A stretch of DNA of 18,669 nt from an uncultured Dehalococcoidia bacterium (GCA_937954195.1 CALFYR010000196.1:1-18669); one strand, 5' to 3'. Positions 7,749-15,911 are shown, numbered from the stretch's first letter. Notes: generated from the letters alone by a model not told the origin. Numbers and translations are program-made.

Positions 7749-8378
7749 TTAGCGCGAGTAGTACTCGATGATGACGTTTTCGTTGAACAGGTGGGTCTCG
7801 CCGTGGGCGACTGCCGGTGGGGCGGTGACCTTCCCGGACATGTTGGCGACGTCGAGCGAGAGCCAGGTTGGCGGGTTCTTGGACTTAATCGTTTCCTGGA
7901 CGATTTTGTAGAACTCGCTTCGAATGCCGCGAGGCGTGAAGCCGACGCTATCGCCTTCCTTGAGGTGGGCGGATGGCACATCGAGCTTGCGGCCGTTCAC
8001 GGTGATGAGACCGTGGCGGACGATCTGGCGGGCCTGGCTGCGGGAATCGGCGAACCCGAGGCGGTAGATGACGTTATCAAGCCGCGTTTCGAGCAGGCGG
8101 ACGAGGTTTTCGCCCGAGACGCCGGGGCGCCGGATGGCTTCCTTGTAGTAGCGCACGAACTGCTTTTCGAGCACGCCGTAGGAGGCGCGTGCGCGCTGCT
8201 TTTCGCGCAGCTGAAGGCCGCGGTCGGAGATCTTGCGGCGACGCGCAGGGCGCGGGCCTGGGGGGTTGGGGCGCCGATCGAAGCTGCACTTGGGGGTGAA
8301 GCAGCGCTCACCCTTGAGATAGAGCTTTTCGCCGTGGCGGCGGCAGAGGCGGCAGACTGGGCCTGTGTAACGTGCCAT
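7749..8378 (-). CDS. rpsD: 30S ribosomal protein S4, zinc-binding form
   Basis: S4 is a primary 16S rRNA binder that starts 30S assembly and shapes the mRNA entry and decoding region. The 209 residues match the family length. The N-terminus carries four cysteines (Cys9, 12, 26, 31) in a C-x2-C-x13-C-x4-C pattern, so this is the zinc-binding form. The S4 RNA-binding domain is at about 97-160 with RLDNVIYRLGFADSRSQARQ (99-118) and VRHGLITVNGR. The ATG at 8378 lies 15 bases after rpsK. In many bacteria S4 represses its own operon through a leader near the alpha operon; I could not recognise such a structure here. Confidence 0.98.
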   Translation of the reverse strand: MARYTGPVCRLCRRHGEKLYLKGERCFTPKCSFDRRPNPPGPRPARRRKISDRGLQLREKQRARASYGVLEKQFVRYYKEAIRRPGVSGENLVRLLETRLDNVIYRLGFADSRSQARQIVRHGLITVNGRKLDVPSAHLKEGDSVGFTPRGIRSEFYKIVQETIKSKNPPTWLSLDVANMSGKVTAPPAVAHGETHLFNENVIIEYYSR

Positions 8379-8393
8379 AGATGCGTGGCGCTC

Positions 8394-8804
8394 CTAAACG
8401 CGGCGCCGCTTGGGAGCGCGGCAACCGTTGTGGGGGATGGGGGTAACGTCGCGGATGGCGGTGATCGTGAGGCCAGCGCCCTGGAGCGAGCGAATGGCGG
8501 CCTCGCGGCCACTGCCGGCGCCGCGGACGTAGACTTCGACGGACTGGAGGCCATGTTCCATGGCGCGGCGGGCGGCGTTTTCGCTCGCGAGCTGCGCCGC
8601 GAACGGGGTGCCCTTGCGGGAGCCCTTAAAGCCGGAACCACCGGAGCTCGCCCACGAGATGACGTTCCCGTTGGGGTCGGTCAGCGTGACGAGCGTGTTG
8701 TTGAACGTGCTCTTGATGTAGGCGCGCCCGCGCGGAATAGACTTCCGTTCGCGCCGCTTCAGGCGGCGGCCTTTTTCGCCAGCACCACGTTTTGCATCTG
8801 CCAT
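8394..8804 (-). CDS. rpsK: 30S ribosomal protein S11
   Basis: S11 forms part of the 30S platform near the mRNA exit and E site. The 136 residues contain [20 protein letters not shown] (28-47), [20 protein letters not shown] (49-68), the [17 protein letters not shown] helix and the C-terminal [12 protein letters not shown] (about 125-136), all hallmarks of the family. A basic N-terminal leader ([18 protein letters not shown], 5-22) is slightly longer than in E. coli. The ATG at 8804 follows rpsM by 15 bases that include an AAGGGGG Shine-Dalgarno-like run. Nothing is odd about it. Confidence 0.98.
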   Translation of the reverse strand: MADAKRGAGEKGRRLKRRERKSIPRGRAYIKSTFNNTLVTLTDPNGNVISWASSGGSGFKGSRKGTPFAAQLASENAARRAMEHGLQSVEVYVRGAGSGREAAIRSLQGAGLTITAIRDVTPIPHNGCRAPKRRRV

Positions 8805-8819
8805 TGGATGATTGCCCCC

Positions 8820-9200
8820 TTACTTCTTTCCTGCGCGCTTCTTGCCGGCCACCGTCTTGCGGGCGCCGCGCTTCTGGCGGGCATTCGTGCGGGTGCGCTG
8901 GCCGTGAACCGGGAGGTTGCGGCGGTGGCGCTGCCCGCGATAGCAGTTGATTTCGATGAGGCGGCCGATGTTCTGGCGGACTTCGCGCCGGAGGTCGCCT
9001 TCGACGATGTAGTTCTTATCGATGAAGTCGCGCAGGCGGATGACGTCTTCGTCGGTGAGGTCACGCGCGCGCATATCGGGATTGATACCCGTGGCTTCCA
9101 GGATAGCCTTCGAGCGCGTGAGCCCAATGCCGTAGATATACGTCAGCGCGATTTCAATGCGCTTATCGTTCGGGATGTCGACGCCGGAGATACGTGCCAT
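8820..9200 (-). CDS. rpsM: 30S ribosomal protein S13
   Basis: S13 sits in the 30S head, bridges to L5 in the large subunit and touches the P-site tRNA with its basic tail. The 126 residues begin [20 protein letters not shown] and show [15 protein letters not shown] (16-30), [20 protein letters not shown] (78-97) and [11 protein letters not shown] (98-108), then a Lys/Arg-rich C-terminus ending AGKKRAGKK. The ATG at 9200 follows the rpmJ stop by four bases. Order and length are normal for an alpha operon. Confidence 0.98.
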   Translation of the reverse strand: MARISGVDIPNDKRIEIALTYIYGIGLTRSKAILEATGINPDMRARDLTDEDVIRLRDFIDKNYIVEGDLRREVRQNIGRLIEINCYRGQRHRRNLPVHGQRTRTNARQKRGARKTVAGKKRAGKK

Positions 9201-9204
9201 TGGG

Positions 9205-9318
9205 CTACCCCTGCCGCTGCTTGTGTTTCGGATTTTCGCAAATGACCATGACGCGGCCGTGCCGGCGGATGACCTTGCACTTGTCGCATCGTGGCTTGAC
9301 GGAGGCTCGAACTTTCAT
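9205..9318 (-). CDS. rpmJ: 50S ribosomal protein L36, zinc-binding form
   Basis: A 37-residue L36 that I translated by hand. It begins [20 protein letters not shown] and ends [10 protein letters not shown]. The zinc ligands are in place as Cys11, Cys14, Cys27 and His32 (C-x2-C-x12-C-x4-H), so it is the C+ form. L36 binds 23S rRNA late in 50S assembly. The ATG at 9318 is preceded by GGGGAAGTC, a plausible ribosome-binding site. It is followed four bases later by rpsM. Upstream, where infA normally ends, the same reading frame is open back through the IF-1 remnant, which is unusual. Confidence 0.97.
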   Translation of the reverse strand: MKVRASVKPRCDKCKVIRRHGRVMVICENPKHKQRQG

Positions 9319-9357
9319 GACTTCCCCTGGATGGGTAGGCCGGCGAACCGGACTACT

Positions 9358-9432
9358 GAAGCGATAGGTGATCCGACCCCGTTTCAGGTCGTAGGCCGAG
9401 GGTTCAACAAGGACCCTCGTGAGATCTGGCAG
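9358..9432 (-). pseudogene. infA: truncated infA: C-terminal remnant of translation initiation factor IF-1
   Basis: In the 122 bases between map and rpmJ, the place infA normally holds, one minus-strand frame encodes a match to the IF-1 C-terminus. Codons 9417 down to 9358 read [20 protein letters not shown], which fits the IF-1 ending [20 protein letters not shown] almost residue for residue. The preceding LPDLT (9432-9418) may match the usual LPGD with one extra residue. IF-1 is about 72 residues; the first ~48, including most of the OB fold, are absent, and the upstream bases are the intact end of map. No ATG, GTG or TTG starts this frame and the IF-1 stop is gone too: the frame runs through 13 further codons ([13 protein letters not shown]) into the rpmJ ATG. 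It cannot make a working IF-1. A deletion in the genome, or an assembly error, are the explanations I can see. Confidence 0.85.
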
Positions 9433-9440
9433 AGATGACG

Positions 9441-10211
9441 TTACGGGAGCGTGAGGACTTCTGCCTCACCTCCCGGCCGAATGGCGATGGTATGCTCGAA
9501 ATGACAGCATAAGCTACCGTCTTTCGTGCTTACAGTCCACCCGTCCGGTCCCTCGACGACGTCTGGCCCGCCTGCTGTCACCATAGGTTCGAGCGCGATG
9601 ACGAGACCCGGCCGAAGCTCGGGGCCCTTGAATCGCTGGCGGTAGTTCTCGACGTGGGGCTCTTCGTGCATATCACGGCCCACGCCATGGCCACCGTATC
9701 CTTTGACGATCCCGAAGCCACTCGGACGAATGGTGTCTTCGATCGCGCCGCGGATATCGTTCAGGCGCGCCCCGGCTTTGGCGGCTTTGATGCCGGCCCA
9801 GAGCGATGCCTCGGTTACTTCCATGAGCTGCTGCGCCACGGGGCTGATCTTTCCGACCGCGACCGTGATGGCGCTGTCGCCGACGTATCCCTTGTAGGTA
9901 GCTCCCAGGTCGAAGGTGACAATGTCGCCTTCCTGGAGGACGCGGTTACGAGGGATGCCATGGACGAGCTGCTCATTAATGCTGATGCAGATGTTCGAGG
10001 GGTAGGGCGGGTACTTGGGGGCGGGGGAGTAGTTGAAGAACGTCTCCTTCGCGCCAAGCCGCTTGAACTCCTCGCGCACGAACTTCTCAATCTCGAGGAC
10101 GTTGAGGCCGGGCTTCACCATCTCCCGAATCTGGGCGAGCGTATTCGCCACGATCCTTCCGGCTTCGCGCAGTGCCTTAATTTCGTCCTCGGACTTGAGC
10201 TTGATCGCCAT
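9441..10211 (-). CDS. map: type I methionine aminopeptidase
   Basis: MetAP removes the initiator methionine from new proteins at the ribosome. The 256-residue protein has the five metal ligands of the pita-bread fold: Asp101 (VTFDLGA), Asp112 (YVGDSAIT), His175 ([15 protein letters not shown]), Glu208 (VIALEPM) and Glu239 (CHFEHTIAI); His84 (LVHGIP) is the usual substrate-side histidine. The loop before SNICISINE is Pro/Tyr-rich ([11 protein letters not shown], 61-71) and slightly longer than in common MetAPs. No N-terminal SH3-binding zinc finger is present. The ATG at 10211 lies two bases after the adk stop. The C-terminus (EAEVLTLP) looks natural, so the infA truncation just downstream did not damage this gene. 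Confidence 0.97.
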   Translation of the reverse strand: MAIKLKSEDEIKALREAGRIVANTLAQIREMVKPGLNVLEIEKFVREEFKRLGAKETFFNYSPAPKYPPYPSNICISINEQLVHGIPRNRVLQEGDIVTFDLGATYKGYVGDSAITVAVGKISPVAQQLMEVTEASLWAGIKAAKAGARLNDIRGAIEDTIRPSGFGIVKGYGGHGVGRDMHEEPHVENYRQRFKGPELRPGLVIALEPMVTAGGPDVVEGPDGWTVSTKDGSLCCHFEHTIAIRPGGEAEVLTLP

Positions 10212-10213
10212 CG

Positions 10214-10852
10214 CTACTTGATGGCCTCCAAAAGGAGCGCGGTCACTTCGTCGAGCGACTGCTCTCCATCGATTTCGCGCAGCACGCCGGCGGCGCGGTA
10301 GTGTTCGATCAGGTCGGCGGGCGGCTTCTGCTTTTCGAGACGATTGCGGACCACATCCGCCTTGTCGTCATCTCGCTGGTAGAGTTCGCCGCCGCAGTTG
10401 TCGCAGACGCCGGCCTTCTTCGGCGGGTCGTTGCGCTCGTGGTAAAGCTTGCCGCAGTTCCGGCAGATCCAGCGGCCACCGAGGCGCGCGACGAGCTCAT
10501 CGTCGGCGACGCTGATGAGGGGGGCGCGATCCACGCGGGCGCCCTGCGCGGCGAGGGCTTCATCCAGCGCCTTCGCCTGGACGACGTTGCGAGGGAAGCC
10601 ATCGAACATGGCGCCTTTCCTGGCGTCGTCGCGGCTGATGCGTTCGAGCAGCATCTTGATGGTGACTTCATCCGGGACGAGGTCGCCTTTCGACATGTAC
10701 TGGTTGGCCAGCTTGCCGAGTTCGGTCTCGTTCTTCACGTTCTCGCGGAACATGTCCCCGGTGGAGATGTGAACGAGTCCGGTGGCACTCGCGATGCGCT
10801 GTGCCTGAGTGCCTTTGCCGGCGCCAGGTGGGCCTAGAAGAACGATATACAC
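10214..10852 (-). CDS. adk: adenylate kinase, zinc-LID type
   Basis: Adenylate kinase interconverts ATP plus AMP with two ADP and balances the nucleotide pool in the cytoplasm. The 212 residues have the P-loop GPPGAGKGTQ (7-16), the AMP-binding segment HISTGDMFR (28-36), MFDGFPRNV (82-90) and a long LID. The LID has two CxxC pairs (Cys130/133 and Cys150/153) that would bind zinc, the arrangement found in Gram-positive and many thermophilic enzymes. The final arginines and RDDDKADVVRNRL follow in order. It starts at GTG 10852, one base after the secY stop, the usual secY-adk-map order. Confidence 0.98.
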   Translation of the reverse strand: MYIVLLGPPGAGKGTQAQRIASATGLVHISTGDMFRENVKNETELGKLANQYMSKGDLVPDEVTIKMLLERISRDDARKGAMFDGFPRNVVQAKALDEALAAQGARVDRAPLISVADDELVARLGGRWICRNCGKLYHERNDPPKKAGVCDNCGGELYQRDDDKADVVRNRLEKQKPPADLIEHYRAAGVLREIDGEQSLDEVTALLLEAIK

Positions 10853-10853
10853 G

Positions 10854-12185
10854 TCAGCGAATAAACCCTTCGTAGTTGCGCATCAACAGCTGCGCTTCAA
10901 GCTGCTTCATGGTGTCGAGCACGACGGCGACCACGATGAGGAAGCCGGTGCTGGAGATGGTGAGTGCGCGGACATCGCTCACGAGACCGACGAAGAACGG
11001 CACGATGGCGACGAAGCCGAGGAAGAACGCGCCACCCCAGGTGATTCGGGTGACCACCCTCATCAAGTATGCCTCAGTCGGCGGGCCGGGGCGGATGCCC
11101 GGGATGAAGGCGCCCTGGCGCTGCAGGTTCTTCGCCATCTGCTGCTGCTGGTACTGGACCATCGTGTAGAAGAACGTGAAGACGATCACGAGCAGGAACA
11201 GGATGAGCCAGTACCAACCCGTGCCGCTCCCGCCGCGGCCGCCCTGGAATTGGTCGACGAAGAAGCGGGCGACGCTGCCGATGAAACCGCTGGACGACGT
11301 GAAGTAGGTCGCGACGGTCGCGGGCAGGATCATGATCGAGAAGGCGAAGATGAGCGGGATCATGCCGGCCATGTTTACCCGGAGGGGGATGTGGCTCTGA
11401 CCCTGCTGCCGGTACATACGGCCGCCGCGGAACGCCGAGCGAGCGTACTGGACCGGGACGCGGCGCTGGGCTTCCTGGAAGAGGACGACCAGGTAGGTGA
11501 GCGCGAGGGCGCCGGCGGCGAACCCGAGGATGGTGAGGATAGACGTGGTGGTGAGCTGCGGGATGAGACCCGGCAGCGTGGCCACAATGCCACCGAAGAT
11601 GATCACCGAGATGCCGTTGCCGATACCGTTCTCGGTGATGAGTTCGCCGAGCCAGACCAGGAACATCGTCCCCGCGGCCAGCGTGAACAGCGTGGCCCAG
11701 GTGCCGATGAAGTCGTTCTGGAAGCCAAAATCCTGGACGACGGGGAGACCCTGGTCGTTGATGAACAGGATCTGGCCATAGCCCTGGACCATGGCGAGCG
11801 GCACAGCGGCCCAGTGCGTGTAGACCTGTAGCCGGCGGCGGCCCTGCTCACCCTCTTCCGAGAGCGCGCGGAAGCGAGGCACGAGCGGGGTGAGGATCTG
11901 GAAGATGATGGAAGCTGTGATGTAGGGATAGACGCCCAGCGCGGCCACGCTCAAGTTTTGGAGCGCACCACCGGAGAAGATGCTCAGGAAGTCGAGCAGC
12001 GCGTTCCCTTCGAACGCGGCATCGAGCGCGTCACGGTCGATGTTCGGCAGGGGGACGTGCGCGACGAAGCGGAACACCACCAGCATGGCGATGGTGAACA
12101 GCAGCTTGCGGCGGACGTCTTCCTGGCGGAAGGCATCGACCATTGCCTGGAGCAACCGGGGCCGTTGGACCGGCTGAGCTGTCAC
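10854..12185 (-). CDS. secY: preprotein translocase subunit SecY
   Basis: SecY is the channel of the Sec translocon in the cytoplasmic membrane. The 443 residues give about ten hydrophobic segments, starting at about 28-45. Conserved stretches are FSGGALQNLSVAALGVYPYI (70-89, plug and TM2), GELITENGIGNGIS (180-193), RRVPVQYA (241-248), IPLRVNMAGMIPLIFA (266-281) and GAFIPGIRPG (358-367), the last two around the SecA- and ribosome-facing loops. The periplasmic loop near 313-326 is a short Gly-rich insert (GGRGGSGTG). It starts at GTG 12185, directly after the rplO TAA. Length and topology are normal. Confidence 0.98.
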   Translation of the reverse strand: MTAQPVQRPRLLQAMVDAFRQEDVRRKLLFTIAMLVVFRFVAHVPLPNIDRDALDAAFEGNALLDFLSIFSGGALQNLSVAALGVYPYITASIIFQILTPLVPRFRALSEEGEQGRRRLQVYTHWAAVPLAMVQGYGQILFINDQGLPVVQDFGFQNDFIGTWATLFTLAAGTMFLVWLGELITENGIGNGISVIIFGGIVATLPGLIPQLTTTSILTILGFAAGALALTYLVVLFQEAQRRVPVQYARSAFRGGRMYRQQGQSHIPLRVNMAGMIPLIFAFSIMILPATVATYFTSSSGFIGSVARFFVDQFQGGRGGSGTGWYWLILFLLVIVFTFFYTMVQYQQQQMAKNLQRQGAFIPGIRPGPPTEAYLMRVVTRITWGGAFFLGFVAIVPFFVGLVSDVRALTISSTGFLIVVAVVLDTMKQLEAQLLMRNYEGFIR

Positions 12186-12665
12186 TTAGCTTTCCTTTGC
12201 TTCCTCATCGGGGCCGATGACGACACAGGTGCCGCCGGCAGCCTCGATCTTTGCCTTCGCCGACTCGCTGAAGCGATGCGCGGTGACGGTGAGCTTCTTG
12301 GTGAGGTCGCCCTGGCCGAGCACCTTCACGGGCTCGCGCAGGTGCTTCAACACGCCGGCTTCCTTCAGCGACTCGGGGGTCACTTCGGAACCGGAATCGA
12401 ACTTCTCGAGCGTCGCCAGGTTGATGGGCTGGAATTCGACGCGCCATTTGTTGTTGAAGCCACGCAGGACGTGGAACTTCCGGGACATGGGGAACTGGCC
12501 GCCTTCGAAGGCGTCGTAGGCGCGCTTCTTACCGGAGCGCGACTTCTGGCCCTTGAGGCCTTTGCCAGCGTAGGTGCCGTGACCGCTGCCGTTGCCGCGG
12601 CCGACGCGCTTTTTGGCGTGGGTAGCACCCGGCTGGGGCCGGAGATCTTCAGCGCCGATGCTCAC
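12186..12665 (-). CDS. rplO: 50S ribosomal protein L15
   Basis: L15 joins 23S rRNA domains late in 50S assembly. From the GTG at 12665, which overlaps the rpmD TGA as GTGA, the protein has 159 residues, a little over the usual ~145-150. It opens with the family N-terminus [20 protein letters not shown], then [20 protein letters not shown] (24-43), [20 protein letters not shown] and the Gly-rich hinge. The C-terminal half has [20 protein letters not shown] and [11 protein letters not shown], followed by a short acidic end (PDEEAKES). Upstream in-frame residues before the GTG belong to the rpmD region in another frame and are not family-like. Confidence 0.96.
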   Translation of the reverse strand: MSIGAEDLRPQPGATHAKKRVGRGNGSGHGTYAGKGLKGQKSRSGKKRAYDAFEGGQFPMSRKFHVLRGFNNKWRVEFQPINLATLEKFDSGSEVTPESLKEAGVLKHLREPVKVLGQGDLTKKLTVTAHRFSESAKAKIEAAGGTCVVIGPDEEAKES

Positions 12666-12850
12666 GAGCCACTTCCTTCCTGGACATCCACCAGGTGCGA
12701 CACCTTGGCAACCATGCCGCGGGCCGATGGGGTGTCCTCGATGACGACGGTCTGGTTGAGCCGGCGGAGGCCGAGCTTCCGGATCGTGTCCTTCTGGTCC
12801 TGGTTGTACCCGATGGCGCTTTTGCGCCAGGTAACGGTGATCTGCGCCAT
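12662..12850 (-). CDS. rpmD: 50S ribosomal protein L30
   Basis: A 62-residue L30, the short bacterial form. It shows the family opening [20 protein letters not shown] (4-23), where [11 protein letters not shown] is the diagnostic strand, then [20 protein letters not shown] (26-45) and MVAKVSHLV. The ATG at 12850 shares one base with the rpsE stop (TAATG), and its own TGA overlaps the rplO GTG. L30 binds 23S rRNA on the 50S surface. No anomaly is seen. Confidence 0.97.
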   Translation of the reverse strand: MAQITVTWRKSAIGYNQDQKDTIRKLGLRRLNQTVVIEDTPSARGMVAKVSHLVDVQEGSGS

Positions 12851-13368
12851 TACTGATCACCCCGCGCGATGGCGAGCCGTCGGTCGCGCGCGCCGGTCGG
12901 GTCCTGGAGCGTGGAGAGCCCCTGGATGGTGGCCTGCGAGACGTTCACGGGGTTGCGGCTACCGAAGGTCTTGGCGAGCACGTCAGTGACGCCGGCGGCT
13001 TCCATGATGGCGCGGACGGCGCCACCGGCGATAACGCCGGTACCGTGGCTGGCGGGCTTCATCATCACGCGGGCCGCCGAGAAGCGGTGCCACACCGGAT
13101 GGGCGATGGTGCCGCCCTTCATCGGGATCTTGATCATGCTGCGGCGAGCCTGGCTGGAACCCTTGCGGATGGCTTCCGGCACTTCGTTCGCCTTGCCAAG
13201 GCCGACGCCAACGCTGCCGTTGCCATCGCCGACGACGACAAGCGCCGAGAAGCTGAAGCGGCGGCCACCCTTCACGACTTTGGCGACGCGGTTGATGTAG
13301 ATGACCTTTTCGGTCAGTTCATCTCCGCCATCGCGGTCGCGGTCACGGTCGTAGCGGTTTTCAGGCAT
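12850..13368 (-). CDS. rpsE: 30S ribosomal protein S5
   Basis: S5 lies behind the decoding centre and at the mRNA entry; it influences accuracy. The 172 residues contain the dsRBD-like N domain with [20 protein letters not shown] (19-38) and [20 protein letters not shown] (42-61), and the C domain with [21 protein letters not shown] and [11 protein letters not shown]. Before the core is a short charged leader with an Asp-Arg repeat ([12 protein letters not shown], 6-17). The ATG at 13368 follows the rplR TAA with no gap. The end is a normal basic tail. Confidence 0.98.
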   Translation of the reverse strand: MPENRYDRDRDRDGGDELTEKVIYINRVAKVVKGGRRFSFSALVVVGDGNGSVGVGLGKANEVPEAIRKGSSQARRSMIKIPMKGGTIAHPVWHRFSAARVMMKPASHGTGVIAGGAVRAIMEAAGVTDVLAKTFGSRNPVNVSQATIQGLSTLQDPTGARDRRLAIARGDQ

Positions 13369-13734
13369 TTAGAACCCCAATCCTGCTTCGCGGGCGGCGT
13401 CAGCGAGCGCCTGCACGCGGCCGTGGTACTTGAAACCGCCGCGGTCGAACACAACGGTATCGACGCCGTTCTTCTTCGCGCGTTCGGCAATGGCCTTACC
13501 GACAACGGCGGCGCGTTCGGTCTTGGTCTTGCCCTTCACTTCCGCTTCGAGCGCCTTATCGGAATCGCTCGCGGCGGCGAGGGTGTGGCCGGCGACATCG
13601 TCGATGACCTGGGCGTAGATGTGCTGCGCGCTGCGGTAGACGTTCAGGCGCGGGCGTGCCGGCGTGCCGGACACCTTCTTGCGGACGCGGGTGTGGCGCC
13701 GCGAGCGGGCGAGGACGGAAGTTGACTTGCTCAT
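13369..13734 (-). CDS. rplR: 50S ribosomal protein L18
   Basis: L18 binds 5S rRNA and joins it to the 50S subunit with L5. The 121 residues show [20 protein letters not shown] (12-31), [15 protein letters not shown] (32-46), TLAAASD and the end [20 protein letters not shown] (100-119), all typical. Length is normal for the bacterial family. The ATG at 13734 overlaps the rplF stop by one base (TAATG). Confidence 0.98.
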   Translation of the reverse strand: MSKSTSVLARSRRHTRVRKKVSGTPARPRLNVYRSAQHIYAQVIDDVAGHTLAAASDSDKALEAEVKGKTKTERAAVVGKAIAERAKKNGVDTVVFDRGGFKYHGRVQALADAAREAGLGF

Positions 13735-14282
13735 TACTTGCCTACCTTCCCGGCCTTGCCAGCCTTGCGGCGAACGCGTTCGCCCTGGTACCGAATGCCC
13801 TTGCCCTTGTAGGGCTCCGGCGGACGCAGCTTGCGGATGTTGGCGGCCACCTGGCCGACGCGCTCCTTATCGATGCCCTCGACATTGATGCGAGGACCTT
13901 CGACCGTGAACGTGATGCCGGCAGGCGGCGTCACGATGACGGGGTGGGAGAAGCCAAGCGCAAGTTGCAGGTTCGAACCCTGCATTTGCGCGCGGTAGCC
14001 AACACCCTGCACTTCGAGTGTGCGGGTGAAGCCAGTGGTAACGCCAGTGACCATGTTGTTCAACAGCGTCCGGGAGAGGCCGTGCAGGGCACGCTGCTTG
14101 CCTTCGTCGTTCGGACGGGTGACGTTGATGATGCCGCCATCTTCGCGGTTGAGCTTGATGGAGGTAGGGAACTGGCGCTTCAGTTCGCCCTTCGGGCCTT
14201 TGACGGCGACGAAGTTCGAATCGTCGATGGAGATCTCGACGTTTGAAGGGACGGTGACGGGCTGTCGGCCGATGCGAGACAT
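13734..14282 (-). CDS. rplF: 50S ribosomal protein L6
   Basis: L6 sits at the base of the factor-binding stalk near the sarcin-ricin loop. The 182 residues carry the start [19 protein letters not shown] (2-20), the VKGPKGEL motif, the [20 protein letters not shown] segment and the C-terminal signature [19 protein letters not shown] (about 151-169), ending in a basic tail. It lies 13 bases after rpsH; the spacer contains a GGGGGAA run upstream of the ATG. Normal length. Confidence 0.98.
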   Translation of the reverse strand: MSRIGRQPVTVPSNVEISIDDSNFVAVKGPKGELKRQFPTSIKLNREDGGIINVTRPNDEGKQRALHGLSRTLLNNMVTGVTTGFTRTLEVQGVGYRAQMQGSNLQLALGFSHPVIVTPPAGITFTVEGPRINVEGIDKERVGQVAANIRKLRPPEPYKGKGIRYQGERVRRKAGKAGKVGK

Positions 14283-14295
14283 TGGCTAGTTCCCC

Positions 14296-14700
14296 CTACC
14301 ACACATAGCAGAGGACCTCGCCGCCGACTTCTGCGCGGCGGGCCTCCTGCCCCGACATGACGCCGCGAGGCGTCGAGATGATGGCGATACCAAGGCCGCC
14401 GTACACGCGGGGAATTTCCCGGCGTTGTACGTAGACGCGAAGGCCAGGCTTGCTGACGCGCTGCAACCCATTGAGGACGGGCTGGCGGCGGCCGCCATAG
14501 CTCAGTTCGACCTTGAGGTTCGGCTGAGGCTTGCCTTCATCGGAGACGACGGCGAAGTCCTTGATGAAGCCTTCATCCTTGAGGACTTTCGCGATCGCGA
14601 CCTTGATTTTGGATGCCGGGATGTTGACGGAATCGTGCCGGGCGGCACTTGCATTCCGGATGCGCGTCAACATATCGGCGATTGGATCACTAACGTTCAT
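14296..14700 (-). CDS. rpsH: 30S ribosomal protein S8
   Basis: S8 binds the central domain of 16S rRNA and in several bacteria represses the spc operon. The 134 residues begin [20 protein letters not shown] (3-22), continue with [21 protein letters not shown] and end [20 protein letters not shown] then VLCYVW, the family signature. The ATG at 14700 lies 31 bases after the rpsN stop, one of the longer gaps in this operon. I saw no obvious S8-binding hairpin in that gap. Confidence 0.98.
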   Translation of the reverse strand: MNVSDPIADMLTRIRNASAARHDSVNIPASKIKVAIAKVLKDEGFIKDFAVVSDEGKPQPNLKVELSYGGRRQPVLNGLQRVSKPGLRVYVQRREIPRVYGGLGIAIISTPRGVMSGQEARRAEVGGEVLCYVW

Positions 14701-14731
14701 TGCACTTCCCCTCTGGCGTTTGCTTTCGCAC

Positions 14732-15037
14732 TTACCAGCTGGACTTGGTCACTCCAGGGAGCAGACCGAGATGGGCGTATTCGCGCATGGTGATGCGAGA
14801 AAGGCCAAAACGGCGGATGTATCCCTTTGGTCGGCCGGTGACGAGGCACCGGTTGTGGATGCGGGTGGGGCTGCTGTTCAGCGGGAGCTTATGCAGTTCG
14901 GCGTAGAGCTCCTGGACCCGCTTGGGGTCGTCCCACGACTTCTTCAGTTCGTTCTTGATTTCCGCGCGCCGTGCGGCGTACTTCGCGTTGAGTTCGCGCC
15001 GGCGGTTATCGCGGTTGACGATGCCTTTCGATGCCAA
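14732..15037 (-). CDS. rpsN: 30S ribosomal protein S14, long zinc-free form, TTG start
   Basis: S14 is a 30S head protein. At 101 residues, with a single cysteine (Cys64), it is the long C-minus form: the usual zinc form is ~61 residues with two CxxC pairs. Family features are [19 protein letters not shown] (16-34), the linker around [17 protein letters not shown], then the core [20 protein letters not shown] (62-81) and [17 protein letters not shown]. The only start in frame at the right place is TTG at 15037-15035. It is five bases after a perfect AGGAGGAG that itself overlaps the rplE stop. No in-frame ATG lies before residue 84, so the TTG start is well supported. Confidence 0.97.
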   Translation of the reverse strand: MASKGIVNRDNRRRELNAKYAARRAEIKNELKKSWDDPKRVQELYAELHKLPLNSSPTRIHNRCLVTGRPKGYIRRFGLSRITMREYAHLGLLPGVTKSSW

Positions 15038-15042
15038 AGGCG

Positions 15043-15050
15043 CTCCTCCT
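15043..15050 (-). promoter_or_regulatory. Shine-Dalgarno site deciding the rpsN TTG start
   Basis: Read on the minus strand, AGGAGGAG is followed by CGCCT and then TTG, the rpsN start. It is a near-perfect anti-SD complement at a good spacing. It overlaps the rplE stop codon (TAG at 15051-15049), so ribosomes ending L5 would sit on the S14 initiation site. Confidence 0.85.
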
Positions 15051-15594
15051 AATTCTTCCGGAAGGGGAAGCCAAGCAGTTCCAGCAGCTTCCGGCCTTCT
15101 TCGTCGGTCTTGGCGGTGGTGACGATGGTCACCTGGAGTCCCCGGACCTTGTCGACGCGGTCGTACTCGATTTCGGGGAAGATGAGCTGTTCGCGGACAC
15201 CGAGGCTGTAGTTGCCGCGTCCATCGAATGCGTTCGGATTGAGGCCCTGGAAGTCGCGGATGCGAGGCAGGGCAGCGGTGACGAGGCGGTCCAGGAACTC
15301 GTACATGCGGTCGCCGCGGAGCGTGGTGGCGACGCCGATGGCGTTACCTTCGCGCAGGCGGAAGTTCGCGATGGAGTTCTTCGCGCGGGTAATCACCGGC
15401 TTCTGACCGGTGATGGCCGTGATCTCGTCGGCGGCCTTATCGAGCGCGTTCGCATCGGTCAGCGCTTCGCCAAGGCCAACGTTGACGTTGACTTTGGTGA
15501 TGCGCGGGATCTGCATCACGTTCTCGTACTTGTATTGCTCCCGCATGGCGGGGGCGATATCGGACTGGTAGCGTTCCTTCAATCGCGGCGGCAT
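15049..15594 (-). CDS. rplE: 50S ribosomal protein L5
   Basis: L5 binds 5S rRNA in the central protuberance and contacts S13 across the subunit bridge. The 181 residues include [20 protein letters not shown] (25-44), [20 protein letters not shown] (63-82), the [20 protein letters not shown] segment and [20 protein letters not shown]. All are family hallmarks and the length is normal. The ATG at 15594 shares a base with the rplX stop (TAATG). Confidence 0.98.
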   Translation of the reverse strand: MPPRLKERYQSDIAPAMREQYKYENVMQIPRITKVNVNVGLGEALTDANALDKAADEITAITGQKPVITRAKNSIANFRLREGNAIGVATTLRGDRMYEFLDRLVTAALPRIRDFQGLNPNAFDGRGNYSLGVREQLIFPEIEYDRVDKVRGLQVTIVTTAKTDEEGRKLLELLGFPFRKN

Positions 15595-15911
15595 TATTCG
15601 ATGTCCTCTCCGCTGCGCTTCCCAACGCGGACCATGGAGCCATCTTCGCGGCGCCGGAAGGTGACGCGGGTCGGCTGGTCATCGTTGGGGTCGATGAGCA
15701 TGACGTTGCTGATGTGGAGCGGCGCTTCGCGTTCGACAATCTGAGACACCTGGCCCTGCTGGCGGGCACGCTGGTGCTTCTTGATGATGTTCACGCCTTC
15801 CACGATGACGCGGTTGTGCTTGGTGACGACGCTACGGACGGTGCCGCGCTTGCCGCGGTCCTTTCCGGAGATCACCACCACGCGGTCGCCGCGCTTAATC
15901 TTCGCGGGCAT
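15594..15911 (-). CDS. rplX: 50S ribosomal protein L24
   Basis: L24 is one of two proteins that initiate 50S assembly and lies near the tunnel exit. From the ATG at 15911 it has 105 residues. The KOW motif is visible as [20 protein letters not shown] (5-24), followed by [18 protein letters not shown] (32-49), the [16 protein letters not shown] segment (60-75) and a short acidic end (GEDIE). The ATG shares its first base with the rplN TAA. Longer upstream extension in the same frame overlaps rplN and has no family character, so I reject it. Confidence 0.97.
   Translation of the reverse strand: MPAKIKRGDRVVVISGKDRGKRGTVRSVVTKHNRVIVEGVNIIKKHQRARQQGQVSQIVEREAPLHISNVMLIDPNDDQPTRVTFRRREDGSMVRVGKRSGEDIE

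Noticed and set aside
7620..9245. Plus-strand open frame of 541 codons across rpsD, rpsK and rpsM
   Set aside because: It lies opposite three clear ribosomal protein genes and shows no recognisable domain; it is a codon-bias shadow.
9441..9500. Programmed -1 frameshift from map into the IF-1 stub
   Set aside because: The frame would permit it for a short window, but I see no slippery heptamer or clear downstream structure, and it would not restore IF-1.
10809..12989. Plus-strand frames of 340 and 343 codons over secY, rplO and rpmD
   Set aside because: They are acidic, His-rich translations antisense to well-recognised genes and have no supporting signals.
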